Assembly: GCA_034008185.1 (NCBI GenBank)
Contig: CM067081.1
Span: 85,208,765 to 85,272,764 of the forward strand
Direction: 5' to 3'
DNA length: 64,000 bases
Source of the DNA: Gorsachius magnificus
Lineage: Eukaryota > Chordata > Aves > Pelecaniformes > Ardeidae
The notes beneath the pieces were generated by a model. That model ran no database searches and had not been told where the DNA came from. It saw nothing but the letters and a program-made list of their open reading frames with translations. The translations under genes and the position numbers were made by a program. How positions within the stretch are numbered: position 1 is the first letter of the stretch; the number at the start of each line of letters is the position of its first letter. Of the stretch, positions 48,048-59,300 are shown piece by piece.

Positions 48048-48052
<5 letters not shown>

Positions 48053-48732
48053 ATGACTCATTCCTATGGTTTGTTTCTTGGGGTGGAAACACATGGTAAG
48101 GAGCAGCATTACAGTTGAGGGGCTGAGGTGTGCAGTGCATGTTCTCCAGATGTTTCGTTGCCTCATGGAGGCAACAAGACACCGTTGCTCTCACTCTCCA
48201 AGGCTGGTCTTCGGCAAATCCCGTGGCATTAGCAGGAGAGGTATGAAGACACACTTGCATCTGTGATGTCAGGATGGTTGAGTAGGTGTTTTTGCAGAAC
48301 TGTGATGCCAATGAGTTATTGCTTTTAACTGTCTCCACAGCAAGCTGCAGCTGCAGCTGGCAGCAGGAATGGCAGGGCAAGAACCAAAGTGGTTTCTGTG
48401 TCATGTTCTCTTGACTGTCCCTTCTCTGTGCTGAACCATAAGGTGACTGTCTTTCCAAGGAGAGAAGTGTTCATGTGTCAAGTCATAATGCTCAAAAAGA
48501 AAAGAACAAGCACTGTAGAGCTAAATACTCTACCGTACTGTAAGGAATGGGCAAGGTGTCAGAAGGTTTAATGACTACATCTTTCACCCTGGTACTTGCC
48601 CATGTGTGTGCTCCTACCCCAATGACAGTGAAATAACTTCTGCCCCATTTGCAGGATAAGCTGTGTATCTCAGGAGAAAGCTGCAGTGTATCTGGGTAAT
48701 CTTCTTAATTTGCTTGTGCCTTCAGTACCTGA
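48048..48732. other. unique sequence, nothing recognised
   Basis: No repeat, exon or RNA gene was recognised. Confidence 0.45.
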
Positions 48733-48938
48733 CATTTTTTCACCAAAAGGGTTATCAGGCATTAGAACAGGCTGCCCAGGGAAGTGGTTGAGTCCCCATC
48801 CCTGGAGGTAGTTAAAAGCCAGGCAGACAAGGTGCTCAGGGACATGGTTTAGTGGTGGGATGGCAGGGTTAGCTTAACGGTTGGACTTGATGATCTTGGA
48901 GGTCTTTTCCAACCTAAACGATTCCATGATTCTATGAC
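48733..48938 (+). mobile_element. CR1-J 3' end, about 205 bp
   Basis: Starts in the end of ORF2 (TTTTTTCACCAAAAGGGTTATCAGGC, the '[10 protein letters not shown]' region, degraded). It continues with AACAGGCTGCCCAGGG, GAGTCCCCATCCCTGGAGG, AGGTGCTCAGGGACATGGTT, TAGTGGTGGGATGGCAGGG, GGTTGGACTTGATGATCTTG and GAGGTCTTTTCC, ending AAACGATTCCATGATTCTATGA. The octamer is well preserved. Confidence 0.94.
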
Positions 48939-49999
48939 ATGCCCGTTCCAGAGCTGTGCAGCAGCACCTCCCACCGCTGAAGCAGCAGGACACTGTGGCA
49001 GCCATAGCCTCTTTCTCCTGCTCCACTTGAGAGGGATTTCAGGCGGGTAAGGCTGAGGCACCTACTGCAAATTGCTTCTAGGGTTTCGTTTGCTGTGGTG
49101 CGAGTCTCTCCGCTTCCTACCCTTGTCATCTCAAACTCCCTCTGATCTGTGTGGTCTGACCCAAGCCTCCAAACCACAGAACAAATTTTGGGAGAGCAAA
49201 AGCTCTTGGCTGTTCTGCATGTCTCCAGAAACTCTTCTTTGTGCCCTTTTATGATTTGATTCAGTGCAGTATTCAACCCTCACTGGTTGTACTTCTCATC
49301 AATGTATGTAACCACGTTTCCTGCTCTCTCTTAGAGCAATCATCTCTTTTTGCAAACGCTGATTATGTCTTGCCCCAAACTGGTCTGGAAAAGACTGAAG
49401 AGCAGAGGCGCCTTTGAATTTGCAGAGGAGATGAGTGAATCTGGGTGCCCAAGAGGAGCAAGCATTTTAAAAAGTCTGAGAGCCTTTTCCTTGGCTTCCA
49501 GAGGCCAGTGCCCATCATGTTCTCAAAAAGCTGCAGGATTGCACCAAAGTTAGAATCGCCAGTGACTTCCTTAAACTCCAGCATACAGACAAGCCAAAAG
49601 CCTCTAGCTACAATACATGCTACAGGATATATTACACTCTATGTGCCATAAATCTTCCAAACGAGGTTTGAAAGGATTGTGAGAGCCCAGCATTTCTCAA
49701 AGTTGCTCACCTGTGCCTCTGTTGAATCCGGCTGGGATTTTTTGGGTCCCACAGGTGAATGCAGCTCCGGCAGGGCCGTTGGTGTGGTTCAGGGCACCTT
49801 GATGGCTTACCACAGGTCTGATCCCTTCTCTGCCCAAGAGCAGGATCAGCTTGTGCTTAAGCTGTTCACAACAGATGTTTGCCTAAGCTCTTAGTCAAAA
49901 ACAAACAAAAAATAATGGAGATGTAACAGTCTCCCCAGCCAATCTATCTAGTGCTTAATCATCCTTACTATTAGAAATTTTTTTCATGTTTATCCTCAA
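48939..49999. other. unique sequence, nothing recognised
   Basis: No repeat family, exon or RNA gene was recognised in 1.06 kb between the CR1-J tail and the ancient LINE. Confidence 0.45.
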
Positions 50000-50600
50000 T
50001 CTCTTTTGGAACTATCAAAGCCCATTATTTCCCATCCCATCATCAGAATTATTCCCCCGTAGTTGCAGATAACTTCTGTTATTGTCTCCCTTCAGACTTG
50101 ACCTTTCTAGACTAAACAACCCCATTTCATTCAGTCTTACTTCATAAATTGTGTTTTCTAGATCTCTAATTGGTTTTGCTACTTTGAAGAACTGGATTTG
50201 GGACATAGCTTTTTTTCATTGTCTTACAAAAAAATTAAGATGTGCTTGAAACTGAACAAGATATTCCAGCTGAGGCCTTAGCAGCACTAAATAGACCAAA
50301 GTTATGTCAAACAGCTTATAAATGGTGGTCCTGGTGCGGTACCCCAGCACAGTGCCTGCAGTGTCTGCAGTAGCAGGACACTGTTGGCTTCTCACACTAC
50401 AGTCACTCCTGGGTCCTTTTCTGCTTTGTGGTGCTCTGTCCTGGTGTTTTACATCAGTCCTGTCTTCATATATAAGCAACTTGCTATTCGACTGACAGCA
50501 GGACGATGGAAAATTTTGCTTTAATGGCATTGCACCTCATCTTTTTCTGGCTGCTGCAGCTGAGCAAGATCCTTCCAAGTCTGTCCCTAATCCTCAGCTC
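50000..50600 (-). mobile_element. ancient CR1/L3-like LINE, about 600 bp
   Basis: On the minus strand the landmarks of old amniote CR1/L3 ORF2 appear in order. First is a decayed 'FNxxKCKxL' region (GATGAGGTGCAATGCCATTA), then AAAGGACCCAGGAGTGACTG (the 'EKDLGV' region), TACTGCAGACACTGCAGGC, ACCACCATTTATAAGCTGTT, GCTAAGGCCTCAGCTGGAAT ('RPQLEY'), GTTCAGTTTCAAGCACATCT ('VQFxAHL'), a deletion-prone linker, AGATCTAGAAAACACAATTT, GGGGTTGTTTAGTCTAGAAA ('GLFSLE') and GGAGACAATAACAG. Frames persist only in pieces: 50216-50530 holds LLRPQLEYLVQFQAHL and 50015-50206 holds DLENTIYEVRLNEMGLFSLE. Its divergence places it with the relic at 5.9 kb, far older than the other CR1 copies. Confidence 0.8.
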
Positions 50601-51014
50601 GAATTCAAAGGTTTTGCAATTTGATAGGTGGTGACCCCGTTCTCCCAGCACGAGGCAAAGTGGTTGCGGTACATCAACTTCTAAACCTCTTCTGCTGATA
50701 ATCCGTTGTCTCGTTTCCATACGCTCCCCCATGCTGTTGCCTCTTGCCACGGGGGCTCGGCTCTTTGAAGCAAGAACCAGCCTTATGTTCTCTCTCTGTG
50801 CAATGCCTAGCATGGCAAGGTCTTGATCCATGGTTAAGGATCCTAGATATAATGACAATAAAAACAATACTGTCTATATAGCTGAGAAGCTCCTGTTTGT
50901 GGCAAAATGGGAGTGGGTTTTATGGGTGCATTAAACTTTCCTTGTGTAGCTCTAAAAAATGTAATTGAAGGCAGCTTTTAAAATTGAACTGCTATTTTGT
51001 TAGGAAAATACTCA
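50601..51014. other. unique sequence before the inverted repeat
   Basis: Nothing was recognised. The LINE similarity fades after about 50600, though a weak extension to 50640 is possible. Confidence 0.4.
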
Positions 51015-51187
51015 TTTGCTGAAGAGAATGGTACATTCCTCTCTGTAAAAATGTCACATTTTCACCTGGGGCATATTCATGAAAATTAAAACTTTGCTTC
51101 TTGTTGTAAATCTTTGTAAATTTCCATGAATTTGCCCTAGGTGAAAATGTGACATTTTTACAGACAAGAATGCTCCAGTTTTGCTGA
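51015..51187. repeat. strong inverted repeat flanked by an 8-bp direct repeat (MITE-like)
   Basis: The left arm 51042-51087 and right arm 51119-51164 are reverse complements at 43 of 46 positions (both arms contain TGTAAAAATGTCACATTTTCACCT in one orientation, split only by strand). Similarity extends outward with gaps to about 51030 and 51176. The loop is 31 bp (51088-51118). The sequence TTTGCTGA occurs at 51015-51022 and again at 51180-51187, enclosing a 157-bp interval. Eight-base target duplications are characteristic of hAT DNA transposons, and a non-coding palindromic unit is the structure of a MITE. The outermost bases next to the duplications do not form clean terminal repeats, so the assignment is uncertain. 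I do not recognise the family. Similar words (CTGTAAAAA) recur just downstream at 51206. Confidence 0.55.
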
Positions 51188-51267
51188 GATAGGCAAAAAG
51201 GCCTTTCTGTAAAAAAAATGGCAATGGCAACTTCCCACTTCTGAAAAATATCTATTCCTTTTACTGC

Positions 51268-51269
51268 AA

Positions 51270-51301
<32 letters not shown>

Positions 51302-51317
51302 GAAAAGGAAAAGGAAA
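51268..51317 (+). repeat. A25 run and (AAAAG/AAAAGG)n tract
   Basis: Twenty-five A residues at 51268-51292, then GAAGAAAAAGAAAAGGAAAAGGAAAA. It is an A-rich microsatellite of the kind that often grows from a retroposon tail, but no retroposon was identified immediately upstream. Confidence 0.93.
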
Positions 51318-52984
51318 ATGGAGTAGAGCTGTTGCAGAGCTGTATTCTGCATTCCCCACCTTCTGATCTGCTTTCATCCCTAACCACTGTGCTCAAAGGC
51401 AGAGTGAAACACTACCATGCATTGACTTTACAAATGCACTTCAGAAAAATGTCTTATTTTTGTGATGAGAACTGGTAACTTTGCCATAAAGTGTCAGCTT
51501 TGCTGGCACTAATAGTGCTATATATTCAATGGTTATCATGAGCCAGCTACTGCAACCCTCATTCATTCAAAACTTCTGCCGAAACTAGTGCAAGATACAA
51601 ACATGAAAGAATCTATCAAATAATGTAATGTTGTAATAAATAAAAACAAAAAGGCTAGTGCTTTCTGTGAGCTTTTTTTTTTTGCATTTCAGCCATTGAT
51701 TACTTAGCCTGTCCCAAATACAGTACCCTCAGCTCAACCTTTCTGTCTGACATTGCAAAAGAAGGAGGAGACTTGCCAGACTGGGTTGCACAGCGATGAC
51801 TGTCACTTAGAGAGAAAAAAGTACCCCTTGTCACCCCATTTTTCTTGACTGGGCTGCCTATGGGGAAGAAGAGCAAAAGGGGGTGACCATGGTAATGTAG
51901 TAAAGAAGAGGCTGCCCTTGGGATGCTCTTGGACAGTATTTCTTTGACAGTCTGGGGAGAGCTAGTCTGTGGCCATTAAGGCATCCTAGTCTTGGGTGGA
52001 CTCAGCAAGTCTCTCCCACCTCTAAGAGGTAATTCTTGTAATCTTGTCCCATGGAAGAAAATCTGCGTTGTCAGTTTGTCAGGAGGAGAGGAAAGATTTG
52101 CTCCCACAGCCCCTGGAATGGATCAGGCAGGTCCTTCCACGGACCAGCAAGTCAGAAGCTACTGAGTCCACTTACCTGCTGAGGGGTTTTTCCCTTCTGC
52201 TGGAGATCTCACCTTGTTTTCCTACTCAGGGGTCTCCAAAATGCTCTTATAATCCAGGGTTGCTTCAGCCTGAAAAAAAATAGAGGTGTCTAGGCTGCTT
52301 AAAGGACATTTGCTTCAGTGCTTTGCTGTCTCCTCACCTTCCTGCCCATGATGTGCCTTTGACGGATGGGTTCCTAAGTGTTGAAACCTAGTAAAAGTTT
52401 TATGTATTTGGAAAAAAAAAAGGGGGTGGGGGTGGTGAATGTGTGATAACTTTTGTGTTATCACCCTGGTCTTGGCCTGGCAGCTGTGGAGGAGAAGGGT
52501 CAGCCTACCAAACCTGCTCAAATTTGGCAAGTGTGCCTTGCTGATGGAGAAAGGGACAGTGAACAAGATCTCTTCTCCTTTGAGAGGGCTGCAAGGGCTG
52601 TAGTCTGAGCAAGGAAACCACTGCAGAGCAGACGCAAAAGAGAAGGACCCAATCTGCAGAGGGGCTCCTAGCATGGGGGAACAGGAGAAGAGAAACCTGG
52701 AGAAGTCCCTGGAAAGGGGAATTCTGGAAAGAGAATAGGAAAGAGGAATGCTGGGATGCTTGTTCAGCATGGGAGCATATAGGCCAGCGTGCTTGCTAGC
52801 GACCCTCTGCCAGCTTGGTCAAGGGTGGGAAACTCTTCCCTCGCAGCCACAGGGCCAGAGCTCGCAGCTCCTGGAGGAGCCTGGGCTGGCCTGGGCACCA
52901 GGAGACTCGGGGAGCCACTGGATGCAAACCAGCCGTTCCCTTGATGGGCTGCTGTGCAAGCACTGTGTAACACAGGGTCAGACT
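51318..52984. other. unique sequence, nothing recognised
   Basis: No exon or transposon was recognised. The minus-strand frame at 52315-52770 (151 codons) has no domain I can name. The overlapping frames at 52748-53153 run into CR1 sequence. Confidence 0.45.
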
Positions 52985-53904
52985 GGGAAAATGACCTGGA
53001 TGAGGGGATTGAGTGTGCCCTCAGTAAATTTGCAGATGACACCAAACTGGGTGGTAGTGTTGATCTGCTGGAGGGGAGGAGGGCTCTGCAGAGGGACCTG
53101 GACAGGCTGGATCGATGGGCCGAGGCCAACTGTATGAGGTTCAACAAGGCCAAGTGCCGGGTCCTGCACTTTGGTCACAACAACCCCATGCAGCGCTACA
53201 GGCTTGGGGAAGAGTGGCTGGAAAGCTGCCTGGTGGAAAAAGACCTGGGGGTACTGGTTGACAGCCGGCTGAATATGAGCCAGCAGTGTGCCCAGGTGGC
53301 CAAGAAGGCCAATGGCATCCTGGCTTGTATCAGGAATAGCGTGGCCAGCAGGAGTAGGGAAGTGATCGTGCCCCTGTACTCGGTGCTGGTGAGGCCGCAC
53401 CTTGAATACTGTGTTCAGTTTTGGGCCCCTCACTACAAGAAAGATGTTGCATTGCTGGAACAGGTCCAGAGGAGAGCAACCAAGCTGGTGAGGGGTCTGG
53501 AACACAAGTCATACGAGGAGTGGCTGAGGGAACTGGGGTTGTTTAGTCTGGAGAAGAGGAGGGGGGCCCCCTCTACAACTACCTGAAAGGAGGCTGTAGT
53601 GAGGTGGGGGTCGGCCTCTTCTCCCTGGTAACAGACGATAGGACGAGGGGGAATGGTCTGAAGTTGTGCCAGGGCAGGTTTAGTCTAGACATTAGGAAAA
53701 ACTTCTTCACCAAGAGGGTTGTCAGGCTCTGGAATGGGCTGCCCAGGGAGGTGGTGGAGTCCTCATCCCTGGAGGTATTTAAAAGAAGGATAGATGAGGT
53801 GCTTAGGGACATGGTTTAGTGGTGGGATGGCAGTGCTAGGTTAACGGTTGGACTTGATGATCTTAAAGGTCTTTTCCAACCGAGGTGATTCTATGATTCT
53901 ATGA
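52985..53904 (+). mobile_element. CR1-J LINE, 920 bp, youngest-looking copy
   Basis: The element begins just before AATGACCTGGATGAGGGGATT, immediately upstream of the RT catalytic motif. It runs through the rest of ORF2 and the short 3' UTR to GGTTGGACTTGATGATCTTA, AAGGTCTTTTCCAACC and the terminal GATTCTATGATTCTATGA. It is 5' truncated, as is usual for CR1. Only one obvious disruption is seen in some 830 coding bases, and the 3' octamers are perfect. No target-site duplication was found around it, as expected for this family. Confidence 0.97.
52992..53819 (+). pseudogene. CR1-J ORF2 fragment: RT catalytic motif to C-terminus, one frameshifting deletion
   Basis: The reading frame from 52992 carries the catalytic FADD motif (codons at 53029-53040), then [92 protein letters not shown] and [15 protein letters not shown] small deletion at about 53558-53570, in the linker that normally reads LRGDLIxLYNYL, puts the rest out of frame. 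From about 53604 the C-terminus continues as [51 protein letters not shown] and ends EVLRDMV at a stop at 53817-53819. The endonuclease and most of the RT are absent through 5' truncation, so it cannot be active. Confidence 0.93.
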
Positions 53905-56239
53905 AGAAAAAGTGAAAGGGGACATTTCTGCAGGTTTTAGCTGGCACTTGACCTTTTTGTACTGTAACTGGAGCATTGGAAACCCACAAGGGGGTTATTT
54001 GCTGTCTGAAGTCCAGCTGTTCTACTGTGAAGCTTCTGCTTGCTGTGTGTGCCTGTGAGTTTAGCAGCAGTCCCCGTGTGTCTAAGCTCTTGTTATTGCC
54101 CACTCAGTTGTAAGGAAACGAGAAGCCGATGCTAATGCCGAAAAGGGGTGACTGAAGTATAAAAAGAAAAAAAAATCCCAGCCAGCAATCTATACACCTC
54201 AGAAAACTGGCACCCTGTGTTCCTAAACTGGCAAAGTCCTAAAAGCTTTATTAAAACTGATATTTGATTTGGCAAGTAAGTTCATTCTCACTCAGTGCAA
54301 ATCCATAAAATGTATAAGTATAAAAATATTCTCTTGTAGCGGAGTTGTCTCCTCACCCTAAGTACTATTTAAAAAAAGAAACGCAACAGTTACTGGTACT
54401 CTGACTCTGTGGTATGGGTCTGCTCAGTTTGTTCCACCATACCCTGCCAGGGAACAGGATTCCTATTAACCCCTCCTCACTGGTGAAACTCACCTCCGGT
54501 GGCACGGGTGTGAGCACACACAGCTTCCCCAATAGCCCCTGTCTTGCCACTGGGCAGGTACAGCCGTGGGGGTGAGGGTCCTGCCATGAGACTGCAAAAC
54601 CAGTGGAGCTCCCTCTATGAAAATACTCACTGCTGGCTTGGCAGGTGCTGTTCACTGCTCAAAGAAGAGAAGTCATGGGCACTGAACTCTTGTGCTTCCA
54701 CTTCATAGCTGTTGGTGATCGCTGGATGGCCGTAAAGGGTGGAAGCCAGCAATTTCCCTCCCGGCCCAAATCACTGACCTCTGATACCCAAATGGAGACC
54801 TGTGCTGGATTCGTGCCAACTCAGTGCTTCCTATCAACATTTCCCACACTCACCACAGCAGCAGGGCAAGAAGAAAAGCTTGATTCAGACCAGAGCGACT
54901 AAAGAGTTAACCATACTTTTCTCATTGATCATTGCCTTTTAAGCACAGATCCCAGGAGGGATTTTTGTGCTGACCTCCAAATCAAACTAAGAGAAATCAA
55001 TAGCATTTAGGTGTCAAAAGAAGAATTAGGTCCTTTTGAGGACTTAGATATGAGTTTCCAAGCCAGCCACTTAATGCATGTTCACTGGTGGCTAAATAGA
55101 GCAGTAGGTCTGGAAATCCATGAAAGTGAAATATTTACAGCTCATAGCCATGGCGTTCCTATAGGAACAACGGGAGCAGCAAGGCAAGTTTTCAGTATTT
55201 TCAGCACTGCGTTGCCATGCTGAGCCTGGAGAATGAGCTGATAAGGTACACAAGCCTTCTCCATGCTGAGATAGCCACTGCTCCTCCCCATGGCTTGCGG
55301 AGTTGCACCGCTAGTCTCTTACGGACCCTGACTTCCCTAGTGTAGATGGATGGGGCCGTGGAGAAAAATGCATTATTATTTTACTTAAATAGCTTAAACT
55401 TCCCAGTACCAAATGCCCTAGGAGTCTTTACAATTAATCTTGCAACACAAGAATAGTGACCACCCAGCAATATTACAGATAAATCCATTCGGCAGAGTGC
55501 ACGCTCAGCCTGCCAAAAGCAGTAAATAAATGCTAGGAAGTGAACTTCAGCAGTAAATCAAAGCTACAAACTCCTTCCCTCTCCAACCAACCCTTTTCCC
55601 TCTTGCTTCTGGAATATGTCCGCAACCTTTCCCCAAAACTAGCTCTAATGAATGGCTTCTGCAGTGCGTCTCTGGAAGGTTATAGAGTCTGACTTATTTT
55701 GGAGTGAGGAAGGATTTAGGGAAAGTCACCTGCTGTCTGGCAGAAACCACAGCAGCAGCTCCCAGGATCCAAACCAATCAGATGGGATACCTTGCCTTGA
55801 GGTCCCTTTGGTGCTTCCCCAGCCCCAGGGAGACCAGCTCAGGGGTTTTCCTGGGTCTCCCAGTAGCTTCCTCATCCCTTTCTGTGTAGGATAAAACCAT
55901 TTGACCTTGGCCTCGGCCTTGGCCTCAGCTGTGAGCTGGGTTGGAAATCAGGGTGGGATTCACTGTTATCACAGTGTTGTCATTGGCAGTCCGATATTCT
56001 CTGCAAGGATTGATGGCTTTCCCTATTGATTTGGCACCAGATCCCTCCTCTCAACTGTCGTCATATTCATCCTCTTGGGGTAAATGGGCTCAGGTCCAGC
56101 AGTAAATACATAAAGGAACACACGAGGTATGCTGAACATTTTGTATTATCATAATTATTCAAAAATAATTTATTTACCTGGAAAGGCTTAGCTCATGATC
56201 AGCATCTGGTTTTTGGTTAACTCCTGCTTCTTCTTTTTT
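53905..56239. other. unique sequence, nothing recognised
   Basis: No transposon family, exon or RNA gene was recognised. A short GGCCTTGGCCTC duplication lies at about 55906-55925. Confidence 0.45.
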
Positions 56240-56345
56240 TTTTTAACCCAGTTTTCCAGCTGAGTAGACAGAGGAACAAACCAAGACCAAACGATTTGCC
56301 AAAGGTCACGCAGAGAATCACTGGCTCACGCAGGATTTATAGAGA
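56240..56345 (-). mobile_element. MIR-like SINE core relic
   Basis: Read on the plus strand this is antisense MIR: CCCAGTTTTCCAGCTGAGTA corresponds to 'cccattttacagatgagga', AGACAGAGGAAC to 'actgaggcacag', ACGATTTGCCAAAGGTCACG to 'gtgacttgcccaaggtcaca', and CAGAGAATCACTGGCTCACG and CAGGATTTATAG to 'cagctagtaagtggcagagc.gggatt'. Good order and spacing over about 95 bases. The head and tail are lost. Confidence 0.7.
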
Positions 56346-59300
56346 GATTTGCCCTGGCTTCGGTCAGCAATTCATGTTGTCTCTGTTTGGGTTTGCTTTG
56401 ACACTAGGGGTTCCTGATTCAGCCTTGCCAATTCATAAGACTTTCTCATGAGTCTATTAATATTTGCTGTCTCTTAGAAAAAGCCGACTAATTGTTCAAG
56501 AATTTCAGGCTTGACTTGTATGAATTAAGCTTCTAGTTGTGGTGACAGCAGAGCAAAAAATAGCTTAGAACAAAAGAATATTGGTGTATCTTCTCCAGGC
56601 TGAGAAACTGGAATAGAAGTTTCTATTCTTTTAAAACCTCATAATTTTCTAGCCTTATTCCTGAGCTTTGGAAACCAGCCCCGTATTTTGTGACTGCTTG
56701 GAGCTCTCTTGCTGTTGAGTTGCTGAGACTTTTGAGTTTTCCTGTATCTTGTATCCCCAGTGTTGTGAATCACTTTCTTCCCCCTCTACCTGATACCTAA
56801 TTCAAGGATGCTGGTCTACTTTTCTTTCCCAACTGTTCTTCAATTTTGGATTGTGTTTTTTATGATATATATAAAAGTAAGAAAAAGAGTTTTCAGGTTT
56901 ATATTATTTTATTTCTATTCAAAGTCCTCCGTATTTCTCCTTCACTCACAGATTTCAGAAAACCTTCAACCCAGGACAAAGCTGTCATGATATTCAGGGA
57001 TACGAAGTACTTGCTGATCCCTTGCTGTATATGAGATTCACAGCTGCTCAAAACTTCTGAAAGTGAAGCTGTGAATATGGTGGATGGGACCAGACTTTTT
57101 AATAATCCAGCAAGCCAGGCAGCTTTGGCTGTCAGTGCGATGGAGATCCCCATGCAAAGGCATAAGTTTTTGACAAAGATAAGGGGGTAGAGTTTAATCT
57201 GAATCTTACCAGCAACAGCTATTTTTGGTTTTAATTGGGACAGCACCGAGTTAGATATAGATTTCGCCTCAATGTCTATGCAAAATACACCAGCAGGCCT
57301 GAAACTGCCCGTTTGCCCTGTGAACATTGCATAATAACCTTCCACCCCCCGGCCTACATATAAGCAGACCTCAACATCCCTGCAGTGTTAACTGCCTAGT
57401 ACAGCATGTAATTATGTACAGAGAATTATCCCTACACTATGATTAGCCAAATGCATTCATATGCATGTGAATTACTCTTTGTGCTGACACAGTGGAAGGC
57501 TGGAGGCTGCTTTTTACTCAAGGGGATGGAGAGGAATGTGCTTGTGTGGTCCTCCAGGGGTACCCCGCTAATGGGAACCGTACTTCTTGCATCTTTTCTG
57601 CTTGAAGCAGGGAGAGTAGCTGGAGGTAGATATGTGCCTCGGAGCACCATCAGCTCTCGCATGCATGGAGCTGTAGAGGCTGCATCTTATGTTGCTGTTA
57701 AGAAGATGCAGCTTCTTTAAACATTTTTTTTTCCTTCTTATGCTCAGCAATCTCCCTGTGAGGGTCCTCAGGCCTGGTAGTGGCACAAAACATTAATGCA
57801 AATGAGAGGGACTGAGCCGACGAGCAACTGTGCTCAGTGGGTGGCTCGTGAGCTCCAGTCCTGTGGATGCAGTGCGCTGGTCTCAGCCATCTTGGTACAA
57901 CCATCCGCAGAGCCTGAAGACAGAAATATGGATGGTTAAAGTCCTGCAACTCACCTGCCAGACCCACGAGGCTTTGCTGGTGACGCCAGGGAAGGGCTCA
58001 CTCCCTTGGCTCCACGCAACTTCTGCTTCCTGCTCCTCTAGCAGCATTTTTTACCACCTATCCAAGCTGGGGAAGGAGAGGATTTTTTGGAAAGCAAATT
58101 TATCGTCTTCCTGCTAGACAGCTCTTAAGAAAAGCTGGCATGGAGAGCTGTTGTACTTCCTTGCCCAGGAAATGGCACAGGGTGGTCCTTTTGAGAGCCC
58201 ACAGAGCCCTAGGAAAAGAAACTCCTTTCTACCGAGGCTCCAAAGCTGCCCTCCAGTGCTGGTGGCTGCTGCTTGTGTGACTTCTGCCTCCTTGTTAGCA
58301 TGGTCTCCATGGGGCCACGAAGCTCTGGCTGGATTTCCTGTAGCTGGAACATGCAAGGAAGGGAGGGAGAGCCTTATGTGCCTGATCTGGGGTCCTTCTC
58401 ACAGGGAATTAAGGGACATGCAGCTTTTTCAGAGTACAGTGGTCTTCTCACTTGAATTTTCAGTCTTGAGGCTGGTCATTAGGAGGGGGGAAAGTAGCTG
58501 CAAACTAAACAAAGTTCATACAGCTCAGTGCCACGTGAGTGCAGCAGGCTGTGATGACACTGCAGGGTTGTGTATGGCAGAAAGGATGCTACAGGGTGTG
58601 CATCTGCTGGAGCTTTATAACTTCAGGTAGCTCTGTACGAACAAGCCCAAGGAACCAAGCCTATCTTCATTAAAGAGCTGAAAGTCTGCAATAATTTCCA
58701 GCAAGTTGCATAGCTACTTTAAATTTCCCCCATAAGTGTTTTGGGTTTTTTTCCCCAGGTCTCTTCCTTCACATGGTAGTGACGCTAAGGGTTCACAGTT
58801 AAAGGTTATTAAAATATTAAGTATAATTTTCTGCTGTATTAACTCTTTGGAAAGAATGTGCAGCCATGTGAAGTGTAAATACATGTATCGCAGGGCAAGC
58901 AGCTTCTCTTAGGAGATGGTGATCCCTGAATTATGTGCCTGGGGGTTATGTCTTTGAGTTAAAAGCACTTCTTAATTTTTTTTTCTTTTTGGTCCACCCT
59001 TGCTAATTAGCAGACTAATCACTGACAGCCAGCTATTACAGGCAGGAGTGGAAAAGAGGAAGTTTGTAAGCTGCAGACATATCAGCCAGATCTGTGTATC
59101 TTTGTTGGTTTGGAAAAAAATCAGATGTGAGCAAAGGTGCTGAGCATACAAACACAGATCTGTATCTATTGATGAAGGCTATAGTGTTGCATGTGCCTGA
59201 GAGAGCTTTGCAGCCAAAACACATAAACGCTTCCCAAATAAAAGCTTTCCTTGTGCGCCAGCTCACTTACGGCACTCTGGTGTGGTTCTGTCTGAGGAGA

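Noticed and set aside
48000..48060. T26 run as the poly(A) tail of a minus-strand processed pseudogene
   Set aside because: No AATAAA just inside the tail, no flanking duplication and no recognisable coding sequence upstream on that strand.
52954..53586. 210-codon open frame that could be called a host gene
   Set aside because: From 52992 it is CR1-J ORF2 with the FADD motif and family-specific C-terminal wording. It is a transposon remnant.
58151..58630. 159-codon plus-strand frame
   Set aside because: No recognisable domain, no splice or start context of note, and an opposing frame at 58114-58356. Treated as chance.
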